Assembly: GCA_024693365.1 (NCBI GenBank)
Contig: JAILLF010000012.1
Location: 29,277-93,276 of the forward strand
Direction of reading: 5' to 3'
Source of the DNA: Acetatifactor sp.
GTDB lineage: Bacteria; Bacillota; Clostridia; Lachnospirales; Lachnospiraceae
Length of the DNA stretch: 64,000 bases
A model generated the notes under the pieces. The model was not told the DNA's origin and made no database searches. It was given only the letters and a program-made list of their open reading frames with translations. Below, piece after piece: positions 34,549-43,739 of this stretch; positions within the stretch are counted from its first letter, which is position 1; every line of letters begins with the position of its first letter. The translations under genes and the position numbers were made by a program.

Positions 34549-35883
34549 TTATGGCGTCAACCGGTTCGGTCCGCGGAAGAGGAACATGGCCTCCTTGATG
34601 CTCAGGTCAAGAAGCAGCATCGTCATGCGGTCCACGCCAATTCCAAAGCCGCCGTGAGGAGGACAGCCGTACTTGAAGAACTCAAGATAGAACTGCACGT
34701 CCTGATCCAACCCCTTCTCCTCGGCCTGCTTTTTCAGAATCTCGTATCTGTGCTCGCGCTGTGCGCCCGTCGTGATCTCCACGCCGCGCCAGATCAGGTC
34801 ATACCCCTGCGGCATGCCCTTCTCGTCACGCATGTGATAGAACGGTCTCTTTTCCACGCCATAACCGGTCACAAACAGAAATTCGGATCCAAATTTCTCC
34901 ATGGAATACCGGAAGGAAAGCTGCTCTGCCTCGGTGGTCAGGTCTCCCTTCTCCTCTTCCGGCGCAACGTAACCATACTCCTTCTCAAGTGCGTCATAAA
35001 GCTCCTGCAGATCCACAACTGGGAAAGGCGTGGCCGGAACGATGACTTCCCTGCCAAAAAGCTCTTTGATCTCTTCCCCGTATGCTTCCTTCACTTTCGC
35101 AAGCATGTCAGTCAGGAGGTCTTCTTCCATCTTCATGACGTCCTTCACGGAGTCAATGTAGCTAAACTCCAGGTCGAATCCGGTAAATTCCGTGGTATGA
35201 CGGTTGGTATAGGACTTCTCTGCGCGGAACACGGGACCCGTCTCAAAGATCCTCTCGAAACCTGCAGCCATGGCCATCTGCTTATAAAACTGAGGGCTCT
35301 GCGCCAGATAGGCATTCCTGTCAAAATACTTCACCTCAAACACGTCAGCGCCGCTCTCGCTTGCCGCACCGATCAGCTTGGGCGTGTGGATTTCAATAAA
35401 ATTCCTGTCCAAGAGGAATTTTCTCATGGCATTCACCATGACGGTCTGCACCTTAAACATCAGCTGGTTCTCCTCCGTGCGAAGGTCGATCCAGCGATAA
35501 TCAATGCGCTGGTCAATGCTTGAGCGCTCCACTTCCTTCTTTTTCTTGGTTGCGGGAATCGCCTTGCGCGCAATGGGAAGCGCCTCAGAGAGGCTGTCCA
35601 CGGTAATACTCTCCGGAAGAATCTCCGCACCGCCTAATTTTACGTACTCATTTGCGTTCACCTGTCCAACGACGCTGATCACGGAATCCCCCGTAAGACC
35701 GGCGAGCAGTTCCTCCCACTCCGGGTGCTGCTCCTTCTCGATCGTCACCTGAATCTTCCCCGTGATATCCTTTAGCACAATGAAGGTCATGTATTTGCTG
35801 TCACGCAAGTTGTCAACAAATCCCCTCACCAACACCGTCTCTCCTGCTTTCTGAAATGCTTCCTGAGCATACGTCCTTTCCAT
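34549..35883 (-). CDS. aspS: aspartyl-tRNA synthetase, archaeal/eukaryotic type
   Basis: The 444-residue class II synthetase charges tRNA-Asp. It lacks the about 130-residue GAD insertion of bacterial AspRS (about 590 residues) and matches the short archaeal form: OB-fold (VLVRGFVDNLRDSKYMTFIVLKD), motif 2 FRAEKSYTNRHTTEFTGFDLE and motif 3 GIGVDRMTMLLL. Archaeal AspRS can be non-discriminating, charging tRNA-Asn for a GatCAB pathway; this cannot be decided here. GGAGGAG lies before the ATG. It is about 90 bases downstream of lgt and may share its transcript. Confidence 0.93.
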   Translation of the reverse strand: MERTYAQEAFQKAGETVLVRGFVDNLRDSKYMTFIVLKDITGKIQVTIEKEQHPEWEELLAGLTGDSVISVVGQVNANEYVKLGGAEILPESITVDSLSEALPIARKAIPATKKKKEVERSSIDQRIDYRWIDLRTEENQLMFKVQTVMVNAMRKFLLDRNFIEIHTPKLIGAASESGADVFEVKYFDRNAYLAQSPQFYKQMAMAAGFERIFETGPVFRAEKSYTNRHTTEFTGFDLEFSYIDSVKDVMKMEEDLLTDMLAKVKEAYGEEIKELFGREVIVPATPFPVVDLQELYDALEKEYGYVAPEEEKGDLTTEAEQLSFRYSMEKFGSEFLFVTGYGVEKRPFYHMRDEKGMPQGYDLIWRGVEITTGAQREHRYEILKKQAEEKGLDQDVQFYLEFFKYGCPPHGGFGIGVDRMTMLLLDLSIKEAMFLFRGPNRLTP

Positions 35884-35970
35884 GTTGTCATCTCCTCCGT
35901 CATTTATCCTGCGGCTTGTCTCACCGTATATTCTTACTTTTCTTCGCCGTTTTTTCCTTCCGCAGCCTTC

Positions 35971-36813
35971 TTACTGCTCTTTGCCGGCATTGCCTTCCGC
36001 GGCCTTCTTGTCATTTTTCTCAATTGACTTTGCGGCCTTTGCCTTCTTCATGGCCTGGGGTCTGTCGGCACCGGCCTTTCCCCTCCAAAACCATAAAACC
36101 ACGCCGGCCACAACAATGAATATGGAAATAAACTGCGACGTGGAAAGTACGCCTACGCTACCGCGTGCAATGTCGCCTCGGAGGAATTCCACGCAAAATC
36201 TTCCTATGCTGTAAAGAATCATGTAAGCTGCACCGATCTGTCCTGCCTTCTTGGCATGATACGCGTACCAGAAAAGAAGACCTGCGATCGTAAACATGCC
36301 TGCGCTGGAAATCAGCTGCGTTGGTATCATCTTTACGCCATTAGGTGCATAATGTGAATGCACGAAGGCAATGCCATACCACGCGTCTGTCGCCCGTCCG
36401 TAACAGCATCCCGCCATAAAGCATCCGATCCGTCCAAAGGCCTGCGCCACTGCCACGGAAGGAAGCACGATGTCAAACAGATCCCAGAAACTGACCTTCC
36501 GGACTTTACAATATAAATAGCCGCAAAGAATTCCTCCGATGATGCCGCCGTAGACCACAAGTCCGCTGGATCCCAGCATGGAAAGCGGATCCTTGATAAA
36601 ATCACGCCAGCCGACGATGCAGAACATCACCTTTGCACTGGCAATTCCCGTGATCACGCAGTACATGGTCAGCGGGAAGATCAATTCTTTGTCCAAGTCA
36701 TTTTTCGGTGCTCGGTATTCGGCGATATATAAGGCCGCAAAAACGCCGATGGCGATCATTAGGCCATACGTGTGAAGCGTTATGGGACCAATCGAAAACA
36801 AATCATTAAACAT
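35971..36813 (-). CDS. lgt: prolipoprotein diacylglyceryl transferase Lgt
   Basis: Lgt attaches diacylglycerol to the lipobox Cys of lipoproteins, such as the OppA- and ChvE-like proteins in this window. The 280-residue protein has about seven TM helices, the signature GRIGCFMAGCCYGRATD, an early HTYGLMIAIG and YSIGRFCVEFLRGD. The C-terminal about 35 residues are a basic, Ala/Lys-rich cytoplasmic tail (KAKAAKSIEKNDKKAAEGNAGKEQ), longer than in E. coli. GGGAGG lies seven bases before the ATG. Confidence 0.95.
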   Translation of the reverse strand: MFNDLFSIGPITLHTYGLMIAIGVFAALYIAEYRAPKNDLDKELIFPLTMYCVITGIASAKVMFCIVGWRDFIKDPLSMLGSSGLVVYGGIIGGILCGYLYCKVRKVSFWDLFDIVLPSVAVAQAFGRIGCFMAGCCYGRATDAWYGIAFVHSHYAPNGVKMIPTQLISSAGMFTIAGLLFWYAYHAKKAGQIGAAYMILYSIGRFCVEFLRGDIARGSVGVLSTSQFISIFIVVAGVVLWFWRGKAGADRPQAMKKAKAAKSIEKNDKKAAEGNAGKEQ

Positions 36814-36844
36814 GTCGTCATCCTCCCGTCAAGGAAACGCCGGC

Positions 36845-37765
36845 TTAGCGACGCATTGCCGCGCGTTGGGCTGTCATCAACTGCTCCAGGGTTCCCGTGA
36901 TACGCTTACGCACAAAATCCCTCGCCTCATCCTTCGCAAGGAAATAAACGTACGAATCAAGAACGAATTGCTGCGGGAGTCCCCTTCCGACAATCTTGAA
37001 ATTGCTGAAGCCTCTTTCGACATACCGATCCACTTCCTCCGTGGACATGAATGCAGGACGCTTCATGCACTCTTCAAATGTGCGATTGTCTCTGGAATTG
37101 TTCGGGCAGCGAAAGCTTGTCCGATTGTCAAACTCCAGCTGCGAACGGGATTCCTCGCGATAATGCTCCGCACGCTTCGGACATCCCGGATAGCAAATCT
37201 CGTTTACCAGGATCTCAATCTTATCCGCAACAGGTTCCAGCTGTTTAATCACTTCTTCATTGCGGTTTAAGTCATAATCAAGCACTACGAGGAAATAATT
37301 CTTTGCCACTTCCTCCTTTAGCCGTTCAAAGTCCGTCATGCGCTTTGTTGTTGAAGAGATCAGCTTATAATTCGGATATTCCCTGCGAATGTACTCTTCC
37401 AACGCGGGGCTATTCACGATCGCCTGGTTGAGCCCATTATCCGCAACCTTCATAATCATGTTGCAGTACGTGTCATACACGTGCTTTTCTTCCAACAGGG
37501 AATTTGACCAGGTAAAACGCGCCGGAATGCCATACTGATTATAGGTATGGATCACTCTTTCAATCTCCGCCTTATTACTAATCCCAAAAACAGCCCGTCC
37601 GCCATTCCAAATGGCCCCGGGGATCGTCCCGTACACGGAACCGATGCGATACCCTTCCCGAAATTTATCAGGATAATCCTTCATCGTATTGATTAACACC
37701 TGATTTAGCAATCTGAAATAACAAAGTCCCGGCAAATGCCACCATACTTCTTTCTTTTCCGCCAT
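36845..37765 (-). CDS. unknown protein with TIM-barrel look and CxxxC motif
   Basis: The 306-residue soluble protein is not one I can name. Stretches such as IPARFTWSNSLLEEKHV, QAIVNSPALEEYIRREYPNYKLISSTT, VVLDYDLNRN, IEILVNEICYPGCPKRAEHY and FKIVGRGLP recall the strands of peptidase U32-like TIM barrels, where Cys residues can hold an iron-sulfur cluster (U32/UbiU relatives). Here Cys of ICYPGC and the later FRCPN and EEC could form such a site (inference). AAGGAG/GGGAG lies just before the ATG. It lies between rarA and lgt on the same strand. Confidence 0.6.
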   Translation of the reverse strand: MAEKKEVWWHLPGLCYFRLLNQVLINTMKDYPDKFREGYRIGSVYGTIPGAIWNGGRAVFGISNKAEIERVIHTYNQYGIPARFTWSNSLLEEKHVYDTYCNMIMKVADNGLNQAIVNSPALEEYIRREYPNYKLISSTTKRMTDFERLKEEVAKNYFLVVLDYDLNRNEEVIKQLEPVADKIEILVNEICYPGCPKRAEHYREESRSQLEFDNRTSFRCPNNSRDNRTFEECMKRPAFMSTEEVDRYVERGFSNFKIVGRGLPQQFVLDSYVYFLAKDEARDFVRKRITGTLEQLMTAQRAAMRR

Positions 37766-37875
37766 AACTCCTTCTCCCGTCTCCTTGTCCCCAATTTAAA
37801 ACCCAAAACCTATTCTACGTTACTTTTGCACTTTCCGCAAGTGTGACGTCACGTCGATCTCGCCTATGCTCTTTC

Positions 37876-39258
37876 TTATCGCGCCTTCCAGGCCTTGATT
37901 TCTTCCAGGCGTTCCTTCACGGCGGCTTCCGCCCCCTGCTCCGTCGGACGATAATACTCACGGTCCTGCAGGCTTTCCGGCAGACACTTCATCCTAGTTA
38001 GCTTCTCCTCGGCATTGTGGGCGTATTCATATCCCTTCCCGTAATCCAGATCCGCCATGAGCTTCGTCACGGCATTCCGGATCTGCAAAGGCACGGGTTC
38101 TGCGGGTTTCTCCTTAATATCCTGCTTTGCCTCCTCGCATGCCACGTAGCACGCATTGGATTTCGGTGCCATTGCAAGGTATGTCACGGCATGCGTCAGA
38201 TGCACGTCGCATTCCGGCATTCCCAAGAAATGACAGGCCTGATATACGTTCACTGCCAGCTCCAGCGCTTTCGGATCAGCCATGCCAACGTCCTCACTGG
38301 CGAACCGGATCAATCTCCTTGCAATATACAAGGGATTCTCGCCGCCCTCCAGCATGCGGAGCATCCAATAGATGGCCGCGTCGGGATCTGAATTGCGCAT
38401 GGATTTATGCAGCGCGGAAATCATGTTGTAATGCTCTTCCCCTGATTTATCGTATAGCAGGGACTTTCTGCTTACGCATTGCTCCAGTCCCTCATTTGTC
38501 ACGATCATGCTGCCGTCTGGCTGGATCTCGCTGTTTAGGACCGCCATCTCCAGCGTGTTTAGGGCCGTGCGCGCATCTCCGTTTGCAAATGCTGCAACCG
38601 CACGGATCTGATCCTCCGTCATGGCAACGCCCTGCCGTCCAAAGCCTTCCGGCGCAGTGAGTGCCCTGTGAAGAAGACTGCACAGATTCTCCTCCGTTAA
38701 CTCCTTTAACACAAACACCTTACATCTGGACAAAAGTGCCCCGTTGACCTCAAAGGACGGATTCTCCGTCGTGGCGCCGATCAGCACAATGCTGCCCTTT
38801 TCTACATATGGCAAAAAGGCATCCTGTTGCGCGCGATTGAAACGATGGATCTCGTCCACGAAAAGCACCGTTCTGCGGCCTCTTCGCCTGTCGTTTTCCG
38901 CCTGTTGCATGACTTCTTTGATTTCTTTGATGCCGCTGGTTACGGCACTAAAGTTAATGAAGGCACTTTTCGTTTGTCCCGCAATGATGCTGGCAAGCGT
39001 CGTCTTTCCCACGCCGGGCGGCCCCCAAAAGATCATGGAGGAAATCTGATCTCGCTCGATCAGCTGCCTTAACATTTTCCCCTTCCCGAGCAAATGCTCC
39101 TGCCCCACAAAATCATCCAGGCTCTTTGGACGCAGCCGGTTTGCCAGAGGCTGCGTAAAATCCACGCCTCCGCCGTTTTCCACTTCAGCGGGGGCGCCGT
39201 TTATCTCTTGTATTCCATTAAACCCTTGTGACTGATCAAATAAGGACAATTGTTCCAT
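37876..39258 (-). CDS. rarA: replication-associated recombination protein RarA/MgsA
   Basis: The 460-residue AAA+ ATPase acts at stalled replication forks. Start region MEQLSLFDQ resembles a clamp-binding-like peptide (QLSLF). Walker A is GPPGVGKTT, Walker B VLFVDEIHRF, sensor 1 GATTENPSFEVNGALLSRC, and the C-terminal MgsA domain has RNAVTKLMADLDYGKGYEYAHN. The ATG at 39258 has GGAGG eight bases before it; the in-frame ATG at 39420 would extend it by 54 unrelated residues and is rejected. It starts 85 bases after ispF. Confidence 0.94.
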   Translation of the reverse strand: MEQLSLFDQSQGFNGIQEINGAPAEVENGGGVDFTQPLANRLRPKSLDDFVGQEHLLGKGKMLRQLIERDQISSMIFWGPPGVGKTTLASIIAGQTKSAFINFSAVTSGIKEIKEVMQQAENDRRRGRRTVLFVDEIHRFNRAQQDAFLPYVEKGSIVLIGATTENPSFEVNGALLSRCKVFVLKELTEENLCSLLHRALTAPEGFGRQGVAMTEDQIRAVAAFANGDARTALNTLEMAVLNSEIQPDGSMIVTNEGLEQCVSRKSLLYDKSGEEHYNMISALHKSMRNSDPDAAIYWMLRMLEGGENPLYIARRLIRFASEDVGMADPKALELAVNVYQACHFLGMPECDVHLTHAVTYLAMAPKSNACYVACEEAKQDIKEKPAEPVPLQIRNAVTKLMADLDYGKGYEYAHNAEEKLTRMKCLPESLQDREYYRPTEQGAEAAVKERLEEIKAWKAR

Positions 39259-39343
39259 TTTATCGCCCTCCGAAAAATCCGCGGCTAATCTCTCTCCATC
39301 TTGAAACGATTTCCCCGGCTTACGGCACGTTAATCTGCCTGCC

Positions 39344-39892
39344 TTACAATTTTCGGCCTGCGCCGGCACATCCGTTGCACCCTGCACATCCCATCTGCAC
39401 GGGGGATGCAGACAGATCAAAGGGACTGGTCAAAAGACATACGGCCTGTGAGGAGATTCCCTCGCCCACACCCGTGAAGCCAAGCCCCTCCTCCGTCGTA
39501 GCCTTTACGTTCACCTGTGATACATCAATCTTCAGTGCCTTCGCAATGTTTTCCCGCATGGCATCAATATAGGGGCGCATCTTCGGTGCCTGCGCAATGA
39601 TGGTAGCATCCACGTTCTCGATCAGAAAACTCTTCTCTGCGATCAGATCTCCAACTTTCTCCAGCAGGATCAAGGAAGAAATCCCCTTGTAAGCAGGATC
39701 CGTATCCGGGAAATGCTTTCCAATGTCACCGAGTGCCGCTGCCCCGAGGAGCGCGTCTGAAATGGCATGCAACAGCACGTCCGCATCCGAATGCCCCAAA
39801 AGTCCTTTATCATAAGGTATCTTCACGCCCCCAATGATGAGGTCCCTGCCCTCTGTCAGCCTGTGTACGTCATATCCCATGCCTACTCTCAT
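39344..39892 (-). CDS. ispF: 2-C-methyl-D-erythritol 2,4-cyclodiphosphate synthase IspF
   Basis: IspF makes the cyclic diphosphate of the MEP isoprenoid pathway. The 182-residue protein has [12 protein letters not shown] (zinc ligands Asp 8, His 10), [36 protein letters not shown], and [19 protein letters not shown]. Usual IspF is about 155-160 residues; the last 25 ([27 protein letters not shown]) are an extra tail with CAGCNGC. GGAGG lies eight bases before the ATG. Just 24 bases after the helicase stop is not the case: ispF precedes rarA and follows the helicase on this strand by 24 bases. Confidence 0.95.
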   Translation of the reverse strand: MRVGMGYDVHRLTEGRDLIIGGVKIPYDKGLLGHSDADVLLHAISDALLGAAALGDIGKHFPDTDPAYKGISSLILLEKVGDLIAEKSFLIENVDATIIAQAPKMRPYIDAMRENIAKALKIDVSQVNVKATTEEGLGFTGVGEGISSQAVCLLTSPFDLSASPVQMGCAGCNGCAGAGRKL

Positions 39893-39916
39893 CTATGCCA
39901 CCTCCAAACCAGTTCC

Positions 39917-42142
39917 TTATCTTTTCTTTACGCGAATGGGTCTTCCTGAGTTATCTACGTCCAGTACGGCACGTACGTCTAATTTAGCCCGCTTGCCATC
40001 CTTCGTACCCTTTGCTGCCTTTGCGCCCTTCGTATCCTTGGCGCTCTTGCGTTCCTTCTTTGCCATGTGCTTTTCAATGGCATCAGCCTTCTCCACGAAT
40101 TCTGGTTTCTCCATCTCCCAGAATTTCACCTGCTTCTTGCCAAAGATCTTTTCGCCAAAGCTTTCCTCTTTTCTGCGGGAAGCCTTCTTTTCGCCAAAGC
40201 CTTCTCTCTCAGGACGCTTCTCTCTGTCGCCCATGCTGCTTCTCTCACGCCGTCTTTCCTCGCGACCTTCCTCGTCCCTGCGACCAAAGCTCCTGCCGCC
40301 TCTCTCGCCTCTCTCACGACGACCTTCCTCGCGATTCTCGTCGTCCCTGCGGCCAAATCTCCTGCCGTCTCTGTCGTCTCTGTCGCGGCGTCTTTCCTCA
40401 CGGCCTTCGTCATCCCCGCGGCCAAAGCGCCCGCGTCTTTCCCCGCGATTCTCGTCGTCTCTGCGGCCAAAGCTCCTGCCGCCTCTGCTGTCCTCTCTGC
40501 GGCCAAAGCTCCTGCCGCCCCTGTCATCTCTGCCGCCGCGGCCTTTTCTGGGCTGGGGCTTGTCCTCGAGAATTTCCTCGCCCTTATCACCAATCTCCTG
40601 CTTCAACATGCACGCCGCAAGGTCAAAAATGTCACATTCATTCTTGTCCATCATGCGCTGCAGGTAAACCTTCATCAGCGCGATGTCCTCATGATCCTTA
40701 AGCTCCCAGGCCGTATTCAGAACCTTTCTCGCCTTGGATTTCAATACCTTGGATGCATCGGGAAGTTTCTTTTCCTCGATGGTGGTCTTGCAGAACCGCT
40801 CAATGTCGCGGATCCTGCGCAGCTCTCTTGCATTTGCAAACGTAAAGGACATGCCCGTCTTTCCCGCGCGTCCGGTTCTGCCGATGCGGTGCACGTAATA
40901 CTCATTATCCAGCGGAACGTCATAATTGATCACGATCTCCACGTCGTCCACGTCGATTCCTCTCGCTGCCACGTCGGTTGCGATCAAAATGTTTGTGCTT
41001 CCGTTCCTAAAACGGTTCATGACAATGTCGCGCTGATGCTGGATCAGATCGCCATGCAGGCCTTCTGCCTGGAATCCGTTCTTCTTCAGCACCTCCGAAA
41101 GCTCCTCCACCTTCGCCTTCGTGTTACAGAAGATCAGGCAGAGCCTGGGATCGTAATATTCCAAAAGACGCACCGTCGCTGCGTCCTTGTCTGCGTTTTT
41201 GATCAAAAAATATCTTTGACTGATCAGCGGAATCGTCAGTTCACCCGTCGTCACGCGGATATGCTTGGTGTCTTCCTTCTGGAATTTTCCGGTGATCTCC
41301 AGAATGGGCTTGGGCATGGTCGCGGAAAACAAAGCCGTCTGATGCTCCCCGGGAATGGCGCCAAGAATGACCTCCATGTCCTCGCGGAAGCCCATGTTCA
41401 GCATCTCGTCCGCCTCGTCCAAAACCACCATCTTCACGTCATCCAGCTTGATCGTGTGACGGTTCATGTGATCCATCACGCGTCCGGGCGTGCCGACAAT
41501 GATCTGCGTGCCGGGAAGCGCGCGAATCTGGCGTCCGATCTCCTGTCCGCCGTATACGGGTAACACCCGGAGACTTTCAATATATTTTGCGATCTTGCGG
41601 AGCTCTAATGCCGCCTGGATTGCAAGCTCTCTCGTCGGGCAAAGAACGATGGCCTGAAGCTTTTGGAGACTCGCATCCACGCGGGAGATCAGCGGAATAC
41701 CAAATGCCGCCGTCTTTCCCGTTCCCGTCTGCGCCTGGCCAATGATGTCCTGACCATCCAAAAGTGCAGGGATTGCCTGCTCCTGAATGGGTGTCAGTTT
41801 CGCAAAGCCCATGTCATCCAGCGCGCGTTGGATCCTGGGATCCAACTGATCCCGCAAATCATCCATTTTGGCATCATCCACTCCAGAGGTACCAAGGGCC
41901 GCAGGCGCATTCGCGTTCTTACCTTCGCCAGCCACGCCAGAATCAACGATTTTATCCTCAGCGTCAGCCGCACCAAAGTCGTCATTATCACCAGACTCCT
42001 TCAGTTCCTCTGCCCCATCGTTTACGACTTCTCCAATGCCGGCTTTCGCAAGCATCTCTTCCAATCTCTTTTCGTACCGTTCCTTCAAACTCTCTTCCAA
42101 ATCTCTTTCCAAACCTTTCTTAATATGACAAAACTTTCCCAA
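39917..42142 (-). CDS. DEAD-box RNA helicase with RGG/RRDDE-rich tail
   Basis: The helicase core has the Q motif LTPIQEQAIPALL, Walker A AQTGTGKTA, VLDEADEM, FSATMPK and HRIGRTGRAGK, followed by a dimerisation-like region and an about 200-residue C-terminal tail (GRSFGRRDDENR, GGRSFGRRDEEGR repeated), ending basic. This is the DeaD/CshA family, involved in RNA turnover, ribosome assembly and cold growth. The N-terminal 100 residues are acidic and probably disordered. The start is uncertain: TTG at 42142 lacks a good ribosome binding site; downstream TTG or ATG codons in the same frame are possible. Its stop is 24 bases before ispF. Confidence 0.88.
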   Translation of the reverse strand: MGKFCHIKKGLERDLEESLKERYEKRLEEMLAKAGIGEVVNDGAEELKESGDNDDFGAADAEDKIVDSGVAGEGKNANAPAALGTSGVDDAKMDDLRDQLDPRIQRALDDMGFAKLTPIQEQAIPALLDGQDIIGQAQTGTGKTAAFGIPLISRVDASLQKLQAIVLCPTRELAIQAALELRKIAKYIESLRVLPVYGGQEIGRQIRALPGTQIIVGTPGRVMDHMNRHTIKLDDVKMVVLDEADEMLNMGFREDMEVILGAIPGEHQTALFSATMPKPILEITGKFQKEDTKHIRVTTGELTIPLISQRYFLIKNADKDAATVRLLEYYDPRLCLIFCNTKAKVEELSEVLKKNGFQAEGLHGDLIQHQRDIVMNRFRNGSTNILIATDVAARGIDVDDVEIVINYDVPLDNEYYVHRIGRTGRAGKTGMSFTFANARELRRIRDIERFCKTTIEEKKLPDASKVLKSKARKVLNTAWELKDHEDIALMKVYLQRMMDKNECDIFDLAACMLKQEIGDKGEEILEDKPQPRKGRGGRDDRGGRSFGRREDSRGGRSFGRRDDENRGERRGRFGRGDDEGREERRRDRDDRDGRRFGRRDDENREEGRRERGERGGRSFGRRDEEGREERRRERSSMGDREKRPEREGFGEKKASRRKEESFGEKIFGKKQVKFWEMEKPEFVEKADAIEKHMAKKERKSAKDTKGAKAAKGTKDGKRAKLDVRAVLDVDNSGRPIRVKKR

Positions 42143-42191
42143 TACCCCTATTCCGCATAGGTCACAAAATGGATTCTTAACAACAGAAAAT

Positions 42192-42227
42192 AAGGAGAAA
42201 TCATCTCAGTTGCAATGATTTCTCCTT
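42192..42227 (-). terminator. terminator of the YtrA-type ABC operon
   Basis: AAGGAGAAATCAT and ATGATTTCTCCTT form a 13-base perfect stem with a ten-base loop; on the minus strand ATTTTC follows. It lies about 60 bases after the last permease gene and 50 bases before the helicase start. Confidence 0.7.
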
Positions 42228-42285
42228 CATCATCTCACCTATCATCCGAAGTATAGCATTAAACGCTTTTTTTGGCAAGAGAGAT

Positions 42286-43026
42286 TTAAGTATACTTCTT
42301 TTTCACGGCGTCATAAAATTTGCCGGGACCCCTCTTCCAGTCGAAACGCTTATCCGCATATTGAATGAGATGCGTCACAAGCAGGAGCAGATAACCCACG
42401 GCTGTCGCCGTCCCGTTTTTCTCCCGAAAGAAGCTCAGCCACTTCGTACCAATGAGCATAAATGTTTTCGCATTAATCTCTTTTTGCGGATAACCCGTAA
42501 TGAAAAAACACATTCCTCCGATAACGCTCAGGATCATCAGCAAAGTAAAAAGTATAGCCGTAATGCTGTATCTCTTTCTGCTGCTCCCGCTTAGAATCAC
42601 CGATATCGCAAAAACGGAACTCATGTAAAAAATCACGTCACCGCCGCAGTTTTTCGCAAAAATACATTCGATCACCGTGATGAGGGTAAATCCGGAAAAG
42701 CTCATAAGCATGCTTAACAAGCATTGAATCCTGATCTGAGTCCTCTTAGACGGAACACTGGTCAAAATAAAATCTGAATAAAGTAATGAATTATAATCAT
42801 ACGCCATTTCTAGGCAACCCATGGCATACATCAATCCTCCGTAGCACGTATAGATTCCATGTGGATTGGTATTTCCCCCGATAGCAGCCCCCGTCAACGC
42901 CACCAGTCCCAACAAGAATTCCCCAAACAAAGCAATCCAGAATCTTTTCTGAAAATCCGGAGCCAGACGGATCAAGCGAATGCCCAATGCTAAATCCTTT
43001 TTAATCTCTTTGATCATCTCTCGCAT
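42286..43026 (-). CDS. ABC-type membrane protein, second
   Basis: The 246-residue protein has six hydrophobic segments (FWIALFGEFLLGLVALTGAAIGG, CLLSMLMSFSGFTLITVIE, VIFYMSSVFAISVILSG, ITAILFTLLMILSVIGGMCFFITG and others), as in ABC-2 permeases of bacitracin- or lantibiotic-type exporters. No EAA loop is seen. The ATG at 43026 directly follows GGGAGGAAA and overlaps the end of the preceding membrane gene by about 26 bases. With that gene it probably forms the channel for the ATPase at 43740. Confidence 0.65.
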   Translation of the reverse strand: MREMIKEIKKDLALGIRLIRLAPDFQKRFWIALFGEFLLGLVALTGAAIGGNTNPHGIYTCYGGLMYAMGCLEMAYDYNSLLYSDFILTSVPSKRTQIRIQCLLSMLMSFSGFTLITVIECIFAKNCGGDVIFYMSSVFAISVILSGSSRKRYSITAILFTLLMILSVIGGMCFFITGYPQKEINAKTFMLIGTKWLSFFREKNGTATAVGYLLLLVTHLIQYADKRFDWKRGPGKFYDAVKKKYT

Positions 43027-43711
43027 TTTCCTCCCATTTCCATTTTGCCATGCCAACGCTTATCCCCGTCAGCAACAGGCTAAGGATGCTCATGACCAAA
43101 ATCAGCCAGGGATTTGTCCAAGCCTGCAAGGTCATAAATCCGGCAACTCCCATTCCCAAATAGACAAACAGGAATCTCACGATCATGTTTGTAACCATTC
43201 GTCCCAACGTAACTGCCAGCGTGACCGCAAAGGAACAAGTCACCACTTCCAACAGGAAAAAGGTTCCGCGCATGCTCCAGCTTCTAAGCTCAAAACCATG
43301 CCACGCACCGATCAACGTTTCCGCCAGCACTGCTCCGCCAAAGATAAACGCAAAAACCGCAATCCTAATCAAAAAATCCATTATTACGGCCTTCAAAAAA
43401 ACATCTTTTCCCTTACAGGAACGCCTCAGGAAGTCCGCGCTCCCATTTCTTCCATGAAACAGTTCTCCGAGGGAACACTCATCCGTCAAAAGGAAGGGAA
43501 TGCTTGGCAAAATGCTCAGCAAAATAACAAAACTGTTCGCTTCCGTACGTTCAGAATTGACTTCAAAAAAATGAATGAGTTCTCCCGACTTTAGCCCCGG
43601 TGCCCACGCGATCAATACTGCAGCATATATCATTATGCAAAACAATGGGAAGAACGCATAAAACTCGATGCGATTCCATTTTTTCATAAAAACCTTATAA
43701 CTCTTCCACAT
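43001..43711 (-). CDS. ABC-type membrane protein, first
   Basis: The 236-residue protein has six hydrophobic segments, beginning RIEFYAFFPLFCIMIYAAVLIAW and including SFVILLSILPSIPFLLTDE, FLIRIAVFAFIFGGAVLAETLIG and LLEVVTCSFAVTLAVTLGRMV. It resembles the ABC-2 membrane proteins of GntR-controlled operons. AAAGGAAAG lies before the ATG. It follows the ATPase gene by 28 bases and overlaps the second membrane gene. Confidence 0.65.
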   Translation of the reverse strand: MWKSYKVFMKKWNRIEFYAFFPLFCIMIYAAVLIAWAPGLKSGELIHFFEVNSERTEANSFVILLSILPSIPFLLTDECSLGELFHGRNGSADFLRRSCKGKDVFLKAVIMDFLIRIAVFAFIFGGAVLAETLIGAWHGFELRSWSMRGTFFLLEVVTCSFAVTLAVTLGRMVTNMIVRFLFVYLGMGVAGFMTLQAWTNPWLILVMSILSLLLTGISVGMAKWKWEENARDDQRD

Positions 43712-43739
43712 AGGCTTTCCTTTCCCATTCCATCCAGGT

